The notes under the pieces were generated by a model. The model was not told the DNA's origin and searched no databases. It saw only the letters and a list, made by a program, of their open reading frames with translations. Shown here piece after piece: positions 43,533 through 52,699 of a stretch of 64,000 nt of DNA. Location of the stretch: positions 1,240,001 to 1,304,000 of the forward strand of contig NZ_CP108509.1 in assembly GCF_035917275.1 (NCBI RefSeq), given 5' to 3'. Every line of letters starts with the position of its first letter. Position 1 is the stretch's first letter. The position numbers and the translations under genes are program-made. The DNA is from Streptomyces sp. NBC_01237. GTDB lineage: Bacteria > Actinomycetota > Actinomycetes > Streptomycetales > Streptomycetaceae.

Positions 43533-44762
43533 ATGCCAGCGTCCCACGCCCCGCTGTCGTCCGACCATGCCGCAGCGCCCGCCGGCCGTCTTCCAGCCGC
43601 TGTGCTCATGGCCGGCAGTTGCCTGCCCGTCCTCGGGGCGGTGCTCCTTGCCCCCGTACTGCCGCGCATACAGGAGCACTTCGACCACGTCCCCGGTAGC
43701 GCGGCCCTGGTCCCTGTCGTCCTGACCGTCCCCGCGCTCGCGCTCGCCCTGCTCGCCCCGTTCGCCGGCGTCATCGTCGACCGGCTCGGGCGTAAGCGGC
43801 TCCTCGTCATCGCCACGGCGCTCTACGCGGTGTTCGGAACCGCTCCCCTCTGGCTGGAGTCGCTCCACGCCATCGTCGTCAGCCGCGTACTGGTCGGCGT
43901 CACCGAAGCGGCCATCATGACCGCCTGCACCACTCTGATCGGCGACTACTACAGCGGCGAGGTACGCGACCGCTACCTTGCCCTGCAGACCATGTGCGCC
44001 TCAGCTTCTGCCACGGTCTTCTTCGTCCTCGGCGGGGTACTGGGAGCGGCTGACTGGCGTGCTCCGTTCTGGCTGTACGCGGCGGGTTTGCTCGTCGCTC
44101 CGGTGATGGCCCGCGTCCTACCGAAACCCGCCCTCCCGCAGAAAGAACAGGGGGCATCCGCCCGGTCGGCCCAGCACCCCTTCCCGGTGCGCCGCATGGC
44201 CGGGATCTGCCTTCTCACGGTCTTCGGCGCCGTGGTCTTCTACACGGTCCCCGTGGAGATGGCATATCTCCTGGATGATCTCGGCATCGACTCCACCAGC
44301 GCCATCGGTGTCGTCACCGCGGCGGCCAGCGCCGCCACCGTCCTCGGTTCCGTCATCTTCGCCCGGCTGCCCCAGCACCGACGTCTCCGGCTCCCCGCGC
44401 TGTTCGCCTGGTGCGCTGCCGGCTTCCTCGTCATGGGCCTGGCCGACAGCCTCCCGCTGCTGATCACCGGAGCCGTCATCAACTGCGTGGGCACCGGCAT
44501 GCTTCTGCCGTCGCTGGTGACCCGCGCCATGTCCAGGCTCGGATTCGCCGACCGCGGCCGCGGCATGGGCCTTTGGACTGCGGCCTTCTTCCTCGGTCAG
44601 TTCCTCTGCCCCCTGGTCCTGTTGGCCGGCAAGGGCGCCGTAGGCAGCCTCGCAGTCGCCGTCGCCGCTCTCGGTGCCGCCACCGCCATCACCGCCGCCC
44701 TGATCCTCCCGGCAGCACGCCGGAACTCCGTCGACGCAGAAGTGACGACGGGCGACCGGTAG
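43533..44762 (+). CDS. MFS transporter, probably for the aromatic substrate
   Basis: 409 residues with twelve predicted hydrophobic helices. The loop 2-3 signature GVIVDRLGRKRLL is the MFS motif A, and SRVLVGVTEAAIMTACTTL marks helix 4-5 of the DHA1-like branch. Central loop residues about 195-215 are charged (KPALPQKEQGASARS). Next to the LysR gene and in the same direction, it probably moves an aromatic substrate or drug-like phenolic. Uptake versus export cannot be told from sequence; efflux relatives are common in this branch. Confidence 0.8.
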   Translation: MPASHAPLSSDHAAAPAGRLPAAVLMAGSCLPVLGAVLLAPVLPRIQEHFDHVPGSAALVPVVLTVPALALALLAPFAGVIVDRLGRKRLLVIATALYAVFGTAPLWLESLHAIVVSRVLVGVTEAAIMTACTTLIGDYYSGEVRDRYLALQTMCASASATVFFVLGGVLGAADWRAPFWLYAAGLLVAPVMARVLPKPALPQKEQGASARSAQHPFPVRRMAGICLLTVFGAVVFYTVPVEMAYLLDDLGIDSTSAIGVVTAAASAATVLGSVIFARLPQHRRLRLPALFAWCAAGFLVMGLADSLPLLITGAVINCVGTGMLLPSLVTRAMSRLGFADRGRGMGLWTAAFFLGQFLCPLVLLAGKGAVGSLAVAVAALGAATAITAALILPAARRNSVDAEVTTGDR

Positions 44763-45118
44763 GCGATGTCATCAGCCAACAGCAGTGTCGACACACGCCG
44801 GACATGCCTCCGTACGTCCACGCCGGTCGTCAGCACCCCGTGAACATCGACGTGAGCCGTTCCTTGGGCCGTCTGCTCGGTGAGCCGGCGGCCCCCAGGC
44901 ATGTCCGCGGGACGTCTGCCGGCCCCCTGTACAACGCGGGAGTCATCGGCCACACCTCACTGGTTGACCGGAGCACCGCAGGGGCTCAACGGCTATGGGA
45001 AAGGCCCGCGTTGGCGCCAGGCGTGGAACCTCCCCGAGCCCCTGACGGCACGTGTGGCCGACGAGGTCCGAGCCGGTGCGAGGCCGGGCAGGGGGCGGCG
45101 GCCTCTTGGGCACTGCTC
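44763..45118. other. 356-bp gap between converging genes, nothing recognised
   Basis: Separates the MFS gene from the minus-strand LacI gene. No convincing frame and no strong hairpin found by eye; long frames here only continue from neighbours in wrong registers. Confidence 0.45.
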
Positions 45119-46168
45119 CTACGGGAGACTCGGTGCCGCCGTGCTGCGCCGCACCACCAGCCGTGGGGTCATCGTGGTCCGCATGGCCCGGTCGCGTCGG
45201 CCTTCCACCCGCTCGATCAGCATCCGCGCGGCGGCCAGGCCCATGGTGTGTCCTGCCTGGTCGACGCTGGTCAGCTGGACCGGGGCGAGCGAGGCGATCG
45301 CGGTGTTGTTGTAGCCGACGAGAGAGATGTCCCCGGGGATCGACAGACCGAGGTCGGCGGCGGCTCGGTAGATGCCGAGGGCTGCTACGTCAGCTCCGGC
45401 CAGGATCGCGGTGGGCCGCTGCGCACCGGACAGAAGCGCGAGACCGGCTGTATGGCCGCCGTCGTCGGAGTAAGCGGAGTGGTGCACCCGCGCCCGGTCG
45501 GCCAGTCCGTGCCGGTCCATCGCCTGGAGGAATCCGTCGGCCAGAGCGATCTCCGGAGGTCGCTGCCAGCGTCCGCTCCTGCTGCCGGGCGCGGAGACAA
45601 GGGCGATGTCACGGTGGCCGAGTTCGACAAGGTGGTCCACCACCAGCCCCGCCCCGACATCGTCCGCGTCGATGACGGAATCGTGCACGTCAGAGCTGTC
45701 GTGGTGTCCGATGACCACGGTAGGAGTCGTTGCCGCCATGCTCAGAACCTCGGAACGCGGGGTTCCTGGAGCGATGAGGACCAGACCGTCCATCTGGCGG
45801 TCCACCATGGCACGGATGGTCCGGGACTGCTCGTCCGCACCGAAGCCTGCCGCTCCGATCAGCACCGTGTACTCGCTGTCGCTCAGCTCCTCGCGGATGC
45901 CGTCGAGGACGTCGGCGAAGAACGCGTTGCGGACGTTGTCGAGCAGGACACCGATCGTGTACGTACGTCCTCGCATACCGCGGGCGGCCGCGTGTGGGCG
46001 GTACTCCAACTCGGCCATGGCGGCCCGGACCCGCTCCTGCATGCCCGGGCTCACGCCGTAGGCGTTGCGCATGACCTTGGATACGGCGGCGGTGGACACG
46101 CCTGCATGACGGGCGACATCGGTGATCGTCACCCGTTTCGTTTCTCTGGGCGAGCTGTCCGCAGCCAC
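45119..46168 (-). CDS. LacI-family regulator of the rhamnoside uptake operon
   Basis: 349 residues from the GTG at 46168 (GAGG five bases upstream; a longer frame to 46219 is possible). DNA-binding domain: TITDVARHAGVSTAAVSKVM, hinge RNAYGVSPGMQERV. Effector domain: IGVLLDNVRNAFFADVLDGI, VVIGHHDSSDV, DISLVGYNNTAIASL. Divergent from the binding-protein gene, whose promoter region contains two palindromes. It probably represses the ABC transporter and alpha-rhamnosidase operon until a rhamnosyl sugar binds. It is a different protein from the rhaI regulator: the two share only family features. Confidence 0.87.
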   Translation of the reverse strand: MAADSSPRETKRVTITDVARHAGVSTAAVSKVMRNAYGVSPGMQERVRAAMAELEYRPHAAARGMRGRTYTIGVLLDNVRNAFFADVLDGIREELSDSEYTVLIGAAGFGADEQSRTIRAMVDRQMDGLVLIAPGTPRSEVLSMAATTPTVVIGHHDSSDVHDSVIDADDVGAGLVVDHLVELGHRDIALVSAPGSRSGRWQRPPEIALADGFLQAMDRHGLADRARVHHSAYSDDGGHTAGLALLSGAQRPTAILAGADVAALGIYRAAADLGLSIPGDISLVGYNNTAIASLAPVQLTSVDQAGHTMGLAAARMLIERVEGRRDRAMRTTMTPRLVVRRSTAAPSLP

Positions 46169-46275
46169 AAGAACCTCATTCTCCTCACAGTTGGTGTAAC
46201 GGTCTACACGCACGGCCACAGGAGGACCGGGTCATTCGACCATGCAAAGTCGATGTTACGCGCCTGTGTCTTGAC

Positions 46276-46295
46276 GACGCCATAGAGATGGCGTC
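46276..46295. promoter_or_regulatory. Operator-like palindrome upstream of the uptake operon
   Basis: GACGCCAT-AGAG-ATGGCGTC, a perfect 8-bp inverted repeat, in the gap between the LacI gene and the binding-protein gene. It could be a binding site for the repressor or the stem of the transcript leader. Confidence 0.5.
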
Positions 46296-46317
46296 ATGGT
46301 GTGACCATCTTAAATGG

Positions 46318-46327
46318 AGAACGTTCT
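46318..46327. promoter_or_regulatory. LacI-type operator AGAACGTTCT
   Basis: A perfect 10-bp palindrome with the central CG typical of LacI-family operators, about 90 bp before the start of the binding-protein gene and 42 bp from the centre of the other palindrome. It is the best candidate for the site of the divergent repressor. Confidence 0.6.
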
Positions 46328-46415
46328 ACACGACTCCATTCTCTCAGCGGCCGCCCCACCGCCGCCCCGCGCCTGCTCGGCGCCCCCTCTCCTTCACGAT
46401 CCCTGGGAGTCACCA

Positions 46416-47726
46416 GTGCCCCATCGCATGATCCGCGCCCGCCGTACTCGTCTGACCCTCTTCTCGGCCGGCGTCACGTCCCTGGCCCTTCTCGCTTCCG
46501 CTTGCGGCGGCAGTGGCACCTCCGCGGCACCCAAGGATTTCAAGTACCTCAGCGTCACTGAGAACACGACCACCAGAACGGCACTGACCAAGCTCTCCAA
46601 AAGCTCCTGCAAGGCCGAGAACGATGCCCTGCCGCTGAAGGTCGAAACCGTGCCTCAGGCGAGTCTGGACCAGAAGCTCCAGCTGCTCGCTGGCCAGGAC
46701 GCACTGCCCGCCCAGTTCGCCGCCGGCAACGCGCCCGCGCTCACCAAGCAGCTCGCCGAGTCCGGCAAGGTGGCCAACCTGGATCTCGAACTCGAACGGC
46801 TCGGCGTCTTCGATGAGCTCGAGCCCGCTGCCGTCTCCACCATCAAGGCCCTGTACGACGGCAAGGTGCAGACGCTGCCCTACGAGTACAACATCGAGGG
46901 AATCTTCTACAACAAGAAGATTTTCAAGGAGAAGGGTATCGAGGTCCCCGGCACCTGGGACGAATTGATCGCGGCCTCGGACAAGCTCAACGCCAAGGAC
47001 GTCCAGCCCTTCGCCGCCTCCGGCCAGCAGGGCTGGCCGATCACCCGCCTCATCAGCGGGTACCTCTACCGGAGCCTTGGGCCCGACGCTCTCGACAAGG
47101 TCAACGCCGGCCTGGCCCAGCTGACCGAGCCCGAGTACGTCAAGGCCGCCGAGGAGATCGCTGCTCTCGGCAAGAAGGGCTACTTCGGCAAGGGGGTCGG
47201 TTCCATCGACTACGACACGGCGATGAACCAGTTCCTCACCGGCAAGTCCGCCATGTTCTACATGGGCAGCTGGGCCCTGGCCAACATCTCCGACCCCAAG
47301 CAGAACAAGGTCGGCGCCGAAAACGTCGGCTTCATGCCTTTCCCCGCCGTCACCGGCGGCGCCGGCTCCGCCGACCAGTACCCCTCCAACGTGGGTCTGG
47401 CCGTCACCCTCGGCTCGAAGAACTTCGACAAGAAGACCGACGCCTGGGTGCGCTGCATCGCCAAGAACTACGGCAGCACCGCGCTCAAGGACCACGGCTC
47501 CATCTCCGGCTTCAAGGTCAACACGCCGGTCAAGGACGCCAACGAGGTCACGACCACCGTGCGCAAGACGATCAGCTCCTCCCAGCAGAACGTCCTGTGG
47601 TTCGAAGCGTTCTTCAGCACCAAGGCGACCACGGCCAGCCAGACCAACGCCGCCGGACTAGTCACCGGCAGCGTAAGTCCCAAGCAGTTCATGGAGACCG
47701 TCCAGAGCGCACTCAGCAGCAAGTAG
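46416..47726 (+). CDS. ABC sugar-binding lipoprotein
   Basis: 436 residues from the GTG at 46416 (GGGAG upstream). A lipoprotein signal peptide with an Arg-rich start and lipobox LLASACGG is followed by a family 1 extracellular solute-binding fold (YNIEGIFYNKKIFKEKGIEV, FMPFPAVTGG). It captures an oligosaccharide outside the cell and delivers it to the two permeases downstream. Codon use has many AAG lysines, and the mature protein is rich in Lys. Location next to an alpha-L-rhamnosidase suggests a rhamnosyl di- or oligosaccharide. A strong hairpin follows its stop. Confidence 0.88.
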   Translation: MPHRMIRARRTRLTLFSAGVTSLALLASACGGSGTSAAPKDFKYLSVTENTTTRTALTKLSKSSCKAENDALPLKVETVPQASLDQKLQLLAGQDALPAQFAAGNAPALTKQLAESGKVANLDLELERLGVFDELEPAAVSTIKALYDGKVQTLPYEYNIEGIFYNKKIFKEKGIEVPGTWDELIAASDKLNAKDVQPFAASGQQGWPITRLISGYLYRSLGPDALDKVNAGLAQLTEPEYVKAAEEIAALGKKGYFGKGVGSIDYDTAMNQFLTGKSAMFYMGSWALANISDPKQNKVGAENVGFMPFPAVTGGAGSADQYPSNVGLAVTLGSKNFDKKTDAWVRCIAKNYGSTALKDHGSISGFKVNTPVKDANEVTTTVRKTISSSQQNVLWFEAFFSTKATTASQTNAAGLVTGSVSPKQFMETVQSALSSK

Positions 47727-47738
47727 AGCCCGGCTGAC

Positions 47739-47770
47739 GGACGGCTCGCCACCCGGCGGGCGAGCCGTCC
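47739..47770 (+). terminator. Intercistronic hairpin after the binding-protein gene
   Basis: A perfect 12-bp stem (GGACGGCTCGCC and complement) with an 8-base loop, 13 bp past the binding-protein stop and 50 bp before the first permease. Placed inside an operon, it most likely attenuates or protects the mRNA so that the binding protein is made in excess over the permeases. Confidence 0.75.
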
Positions 47771-47819
47771 CCCGGATACCTGGCCGGCCCCTCCACCTGA
47801 AACGAAGTGGACACCACTC

Positions 47820-48704
47820 ATGCACCGCGTACTCGGTGACCGCAGAGCGATCATGATCCTGCTCGGTCCCGCACTCCTCGTGTACACCCTGATCATGCTC
47901 GTCCCCACGGTGTGGTCGCTCGGGTACTCCTTCACCAAGGGCAACTCCATCGACGGCTTCACCGGCAACGGTCTGGCCAACTTCACCAGGCTCCTCTCCG
48001 ACCAAGCCGTCCACGACGCCCTCTGGTTCACCGTGAAGTACGCGGTCCTCGTCACCGTCGGGCAGGTCATCGCCGGCTACCTCCTGGCCCTGCTCTACGT
48101 CTTCTTCCTCAAGAAGGCGTCCGCGCTCATCCGCACCCTGGTCTTCTTCCCGGTCGTCCTGCCCACCGTCGCCGTCGGCCTGCTCTTCCAGAAGTTCTTC
48201 CAGGTCGCCCCACAGACCGGACCCGTCAACTCCCTGCTCAACACCTTCGGCTTGGAGTCCATAGACTTCTTCGGCAGCGCGGGAAGCGCCTTCTGGGTGC
48301 TGGTCAGCATGGACATCTGGCGCTCCATGGGCTTCTACGCCGTACTCCTGTTCGCCGGCCTCGTCGACATCCCCGACGAGGTCCTCGAATCAGCCCGCCT
48401 CGACGGCGCTTCCGGCCTTCGCCTCATCCGCCATATCGTCCTGCCGCTCTCCCTGCCGGTCCTCATGTCCTCCTTGATCTTCAGCATCAACGGCACTCTC
48501 AAAGTCTTCGACTCCGTCGTCGCCCTCACCAACGGCGGCCCCGGAAGCGGCACCACCCCGCTGACCCTGTACATGTTCCAAACGTCGTTCACCTACAGCG
48601 AGTACGGCTACGGCAGCACCATCGCGCTGCTCCTCACCGTCGTCTGCCTTCTGGTGAGCCTGGCGGTCTACCGCGTCTCGCGACGCGACATCACGGAGGG
48701 CTGA
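47820..48704 (+). CDS. ABC sugar transporter permease (MalF-like)
   Basis: 294 residues with six hydrophobic helices: the first is AIMILLGPALLVYTLIMLVP. The cytoplasmic coupling loop EAA-type motif reads ESARLDGASGLRLIRHIVLP. It forms the membrane channel together with the following permease. No ATPase gene is in this operon; in Streptomyces many such importers share the multi-purpose ATPase MsiK, encoded elsewhere. The stop lies 5 bp before the next start. Confidence 0.9.
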   Translation: MHRVLGDRRAIMILLGPALLVYTLIMLVPTVWSLGYSFTKGNSIDGFTGNGLANFTRLLSDQAVHDALWFTVKYAVLVTVGQVIAGYLLALLYVFFLKKASALIRTLVFFPVVLPTVAVGLLFQKFFQVAPQTGPVNSLLNTFGLESIDFFGSAGSAFWVLVSMDIWRSMGFYAVLLFAGLVDIPDEVLESARLDGASGLRLIRHIVLPLSLPVLMSSLIFSINGTLKVFDSVVALTNGGPGSGTTPLTLYMFQTSFTYSEYGYGSTIALLLTVVCLLVSLAVYRVSRRDITEG

Positions 48705-48709
48705 ACGCC

Positions 48710-49612
48710 ATGGCCATCGAAACTCCCCTCAAGCCCGCCTCTCCCGGACAAGGGCGCACCAGGCACCAGAAACGCAATCCCGTCCGCAAGTCGGGCGGCC
48801 GTCTCTGGATCAAGATCGCCGTAACCTTCCTGCTGGTCATCGAGGTCTACCCGCTGATCTGGATGTTCCTCACATCGCTGAAGTCCAACAGCGACTACCT
48901 CAACAACTCCACCTGGAGCCTTCCCACCACCTGGGAGTGGGGCAACTACACCGAAGCCTGGACCACAGGGAACATAGGTCTCTATGTCCAGAACAGTCTG
49001 CTGGCCGTCGTCCCCGCCCTGGCCCTCATCCTGCTTCTTGGCACCGCGGCCGGATTCGCCCTGCAGATCATGGTCTGGAAGGGCCGAAGCCTGACCCTCC
49101 TGGTCTTTCTCGCAGGAATGATGGTCCCGCCGCAGATGATCCTGCTGCCCCTGTTCACCGTCTATTTCCAGGCCGGCCTCTCCGGAACCTTGTGGCCGCT
49201 CATCCTTACCTACACGGGCACGGGCCTCCCGTTGACCGTATTCATGATGGCCACCTATTACCGAACCGTGCCCCGAGAGCTCTTCGAAGCGGCGACTCTG
49301 GACGGTGCCGGGATCTTGCGTGCTTTCTGGACCATCAGCGTGCCGATGGTCCGCAACGCACTGCTCACGGTCGGGCTGGTGCAGTTCTTCTTCATCTGGA
49401 ACGACCTCCTCATCGCCCTCACCTTCACCAACAGCCAGGATCTGCGCACCATTCAGGTCGGTCTGCTGAACTTCACCGGCGACTTCGGTGCCACCCAGTA
49501 CGGCCCGCTGTTCGCAGCCATCTGCATCAACGTGTTCGGCACACTCGTGATCTACCTGTTCCTCAACCAGAAGGTCATGAAGGGCCTCACCTCAGGAGCG
49601 GTCAAGGGCTGA
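48710..49612 (+). CDS. ABC sugar transporter permease (MalG-like)
   Basis: 300 residues from the ATG at 48710. An N-terminal basic stretch precedes six hydrophobic helices; the EAA-type coupling loop is EAATLDGAGILRAFWTISVP. It pairs with the MalF-like permease. Codons run in step with the upstream gene at a distance of 5 bp, so both are co-translated. The gene is followed 44 bp later by the alpha-rhamnosidase, tying transport to cytoplasmic hydrolysis of the imported sugar. Confidence 0.9.
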   Translation: MAIETPLKPASPGQGRTRHQKRNPVRKSGGRLWIKIAVTFLLVIEVYPLIWMFLTSLKSNSDYLNNSTWSLPTTWEWGNYTEAWTTGNIGLYVQNSLLAVVPALALILLLGTAAGFALQIMVWKGRSLTLLVFLAGMMVPPQMILLPLFTVYFQAGLSGTLWPLILTYTGTGLPLTVFMMATYYRTVPRELFEAATLDGAGILRAFWTISVPMVRNALLTVGLVQFFFIWNDLLIALTFTNSQDLRTIQVGLLNFTGDFGATQYGPLFAAICINVFGTLVIYLFLNQKVMKGLTSGAVKG

Positions 49613-49656
49613 ACCACCCCCGCCCCGCACTCCCGAGCACACGAAAGGTCCCTTCC

Positions 49657-52245
49657 TTGCAGTCCCTCCAGCCTTCCCCGGTGCGCTTCGAGCATCTGCC
49701 GGACGGCCTCGGCATCGGAACCAGCACCCCCCGCCTGTCCTGGACCTCCCCGCCCGAAGCCGGGGACCAGCATGCCTACGAAGTCGAGCTTCGCCGCGAC
49801 GACCGACTCCACCGCACGGGCCGTATCACCGCACCCGACCACCTGCTCGTACCTTGGCCCGACGAACCACTCAGCTCACGCGAGCGTGTTGCCGTGCGCG
49901 TGCGCACCTGGTCGACAGAAGGCGGCGCGCCCTCGCCGTGGAGTCGGCCCGCGGTCGTCGAGGCCGGCCTGTTCGAGCCGGGTGACTGGACCGCTCTCCC
50001 CGTCGGTGCCGCCTGGCAGGAGGACCCTGCAGCCGAACGCCGCCCGGCCCGCGTCCGTAAGCACTTCCGAGCGGACGACAAGCCGGTCGAGCGCGCCCGG
50101 CTCTACATCACCGCCCATGGTCTGTACGAGGCGGAGATCAACGGGACCCGAGTCGGTGACGAGACCCTGGCACCCGGCTGGACCGTCTATCAACATCGTC
50201 TGCGCTACCGCACCTACGACGTCACCTCCCTCCTCGCCTGCGGCACCAACACCATCGGTGCCTGGCTCGCGGACGGCTGGTACCGCGGCAAGTACGGCTT
50301 CGACGGCGGCACACGCAACATCTACGGCACCGACCAGTCCCTCATAGCCCAACTCGAGATCACCTACACCGACGGAACCAGCACGGTGGTCGCCACCGAC
50401 CACACCTGGCACGCCGCCTTCGGCCCCATCCTGACCAGCGGCCTGTACGAAGGCGAGACGTTCGATGCCCGGCTGGACGACCCGCACTGGGCCACTCCGA
50501 GCGCGCCCCAGGACAACTGGACACCCGTACGCGTCGGAAGCCGAGACCCCAGGACACTGGTCGCGCCCGAAGGTCCCCCGGTCCGGTGCACCCAGGAAAT
50601 CGCTCCTGTGTCCGTCACCCGCACCTCCGACGGCCGGCACCTGATCGACTTCGGGCAGAACCTGGTGGGCCGTCTACGGATCACCGCGGAGGGGCCGGCC
50701 GGCGCCACCCTCATCTTCCGGCACGCAGAGGTCCTCCAGAACGGAGAACTCGCCACCCTCCCCCTGCGCGAAGCACACTCCACGGACATCCTCGTCCTGC
50801 CGGGCAACGGTCCCTATACGTGGGAACCTCGCTTCACCCTCCACGGCTTTCGCTATGCAGAGATAAGGGGCTGGACCGGCGAGCTCGCCCCGCATGCCGT
50901 GACCGCGCGCGTCCACCACACGGACATGCGTCGCACGGGCTGGTTCGAGTGCAGCGATCCCCTGGTCAACCGCCTCCACGAGAACGTCCTGTGGAGCATG
51001 CGAGGCAACTTCGTCGACATCCCGACCGACTGCCCTCAGCGCGATGAGCGCCTTGGCTGGACCGGAGACATCCAGGTCTTCACCCCCACCGCGAGCTTCC
51101 TCTACGACTGCGCCGGCATGCTCAACTCCTGGCTCACCGACGTGGGCAGGGAACAGCTGCCGGATGGCACCATCCCCTGGTACGTGCCGGTCATCCCCGG
51201 CAATGCGATGTGGACCCCGATCCAACCGGGGGCCGCCTGGGGAGACGTCGCCACCCTCACTCCCTGGGCCCTGTACCAGCGCTTCGGTGATCTCGAACTT
51301 CTACGGCGTCACTACCCCATGGCCAAGGCGTGGGTCGACCTCGTCGAGAAGCTCGCCGGCCCCGAGCGACTCTGGGACACCGGGTTCCAACTAGGGGACT
51401 GGCTCGACCCGGCCGCCCCACCGGATGACCCCGCCGCCGGCCGCACCGACCGCCACCTCGTCGCCACCGCCTACTTCGCAAACTCCACCCGGCACCTCGC
51501 CCGTGCCGCCCAAGCGCTGGGTCGTACAGGCGAAACAGATCGGTACGACACACTCGCCGACGAAGTCACCACGGCGTTCCGACGACGCTACGCCCAACCC
51601 GACGGCCGCCTGTCGAGCGACAGCCCCACCGCGTACGCCATCGCCATCGTGTTCAACCTTCTTGAGACCCCACAGCGTGTAGTGGCAGGCGACCGTCTTG
51701 CCGAACTCGTCCGCCAGGACGACGCGCGCATCGCCACAGGCTTCGTCGGGACCCCTCTCATCTGCGACGCACTGACGGATACCGGCCACCTCGACAGCGC
51801 CTACCGTCTGCTTCTGCAGACCGAATGCCCGTCGTGGCTCTACCCCGTCACCATGGGCGCCACCACCATCTGGGAACGCTGGGACAGTCTCCGCCCGGAC
51901 GGAACCCTCAACCCAGGCGGCATGACTTCCTTCAATCACTACGCTCTCGGTGCGGTCGCCGACTGGCTCCACCGAGTCGTCGGAGGCATCGAGGTCACAG
52001 CGCCGGGCGCTGCCACACTTGCCTTCCGACCCCGCCCCGGCGGCGGCATCACGTGGGCCCGCACCCGCCATGAGACGCCCCACGGAACCGCCGCGATCTC
52101 CTGGCAAACCACTCCGGCCGGCATCAAGGCCCAGATCACCGTGCCCCCGAACTGCACAGCACTCGCCGAGCTGCCGGGCTACGCAGCCCAAACTCTCGGC
52201 CCCGGCACACACATATTTCCTCAAGAAAATCGCAGAATCGACTGA
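49657..52245 (+). CDS. Alpha-L-rhamnosidase (GH78)
   Basis: 862 residues from the TTG at 49657 (AAAGG nine bases upstream; a GTG at 49681 is also in frame, and longer frames reach into the permease gene). N-terminal beta-sandwich domains carry SGLYEGETFDARLDD and FGQNLVGRLRI; the (alpha/alpha)6 barrel holds the general acid Glu464 in CPQRDERLGWTGDIQ and the base Glu740 in GATTIWERWD. No signal peptide, so it works in the cytoplasm on imported rhamnosides, releasing L-rhamnose for rhaI. Length and motifs are normal for GH78. It is the last gene of the ABC operon. Confidence 0.93.
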   Translation: MQSLQPSPVRFEHLPDGLGIGTSTPRLSWTSPPEAGDQHAYEVELRRDDRLHRTGRITAPDHLLVPWPDEPLSSRERVAVRVRTWSTEGGAPSPWSRPAVVEAGLFEPGDWTALPVGAAWQEDPAAERRPARVRKHFRADDKPVERARLYITAHGLYEAEINGTRVGDETLAPGWTVYQHRLRYRTYDVTSLLACGTNTIGAWLADGWYRGKYGFDGGTRNIYGTDQSLIAQLEITYTDGTSTVVATDHTWHAAFGPILTSGLYEGETFDARLDDPHWATPSAPQDNWTPVRVGSRDPRTLVAPEGPPVRCTQEIAPVSVTRTSDGRHLIDFGQNLVGRLRITAEGPAGATLIFRHAEVLQNGELATLPLREAHSTDILVLPGNGPYTWEPRFTLHGFRYAEIRGWTGELAPHAVTARVHHTDMRRTGWFECSDPLVNRLHENVLWSMRGNFVDIPTDCPQRDERLGWTGDIQVFTPTASFLYDCAGMLNSWLTDVGREQLPDGTIPWYVPVIPGNAMWTPIQPGAAWGDVATLTPWALYQRFGDLELLRRHYPMAKAWVDLVEKLAGPERLWDTGFQLGDWLDPAAPPDDPAAGRTDRHLVATAYFANSTRHLARAAQALGRTGETDRYDTLADEVTTAFRRRYAQPDGRLSSDSPTAYAIAIVFNLLETPQRVVAGDRLAELVRQDDARIATGFVGTPLICDALTDTGHLDSAYRLLLQTECPSWLYPVTMGATTIWERWDSLRPDGTLNPGGMTSFNHYALGAVADWLHRVVGGIEVTAPGAATLAFRPRPGGGITWARTRHETPHGTAAISWQTTPAGIKAQITVPPNCTALAELPGYAAQTLGPGTHIFPQENRRID

Positions 52246-52279
52246 GCAGGCGCCGCAAAAGTCCCAAATACCCTCGCTC

Positions 52280-52314
52280 ATGCCCGGCATGACTCCACCT
52301 TTCATGCCGGGCAT
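52280..52314 (+). terminator. Terminator of the rhamnoside operon
   Basis: A perfect 13-bp stem (ATGCCCGGCATGA and complement) with a 9-base loop, 34 bp after the rhamnosidase stop, followed by TT. It separates the ABC/GH78 operon from the GH3 gene. Confidence 0.8.
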
Positions 52315-52605
52315 TTGCGTGCCTTGAAAGGTCACCTGCATCCATGAGGCGGATGGCCGTCATCTAAATTTCGTATGGATGCTTCACTAAATCGTCAGCC
52401 ATGCAGTGGAGAAATTCATCACCCTGCCGAAATTTTGAGCATCCGTGCAGATCAGGGGCAGCTCAGCGAATTCACGGCGCCTGAGGGGTTGACCAGAAAC
52501 ACTGAGAGCCATAACTTTCCGAATCACGCAAGGCGCTCAACCGTCGAGCCCTTGAAAAGTCCTCGGTAAGGGTCGCGGGACGCACAAACCCGCCCAGGAC
52601 AGTAA

Positions 52606-52640
52606 TTCGGATAAATCCGAACCGGCGAATTATCCGCCGG
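52606..52640 (+). promoter_or_regulatory. Two adjacent inverted repeats before the GH3 gene
   Basis: TTCGGAT-AA-ATCCGAA (52606-52621) is directly followed by CCGGCG-N7-CGCCGG (52622-52640), 60 bp before the GH3 start. The first is operator-like, the second hairpin-like; they suggest that the GH3 gene has its own promoter and control within the 454-bp gap after the rhamnosidase. Confidence 0.5.
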
Positions 52641-52699
52641 ATGGCAACACCGACGTCGACGGGTCCCCACCCCGCCGCCCCACTCCTCGGAGAGCCGCC

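Noticed and set aside
44411..46285. 624-residue plus-strand frame
   Set aside because: Antisense shadow of the LacI gene joined to the end of the MFS gene in another frame.
48937..49656. Upstream 240 codons of the open frame that includes the rhamnosidase
   Set aside because: They lie inside the MalG-like permease gene in another frame and do not match GH78; a TTG with a ribosome site marks the likely start.
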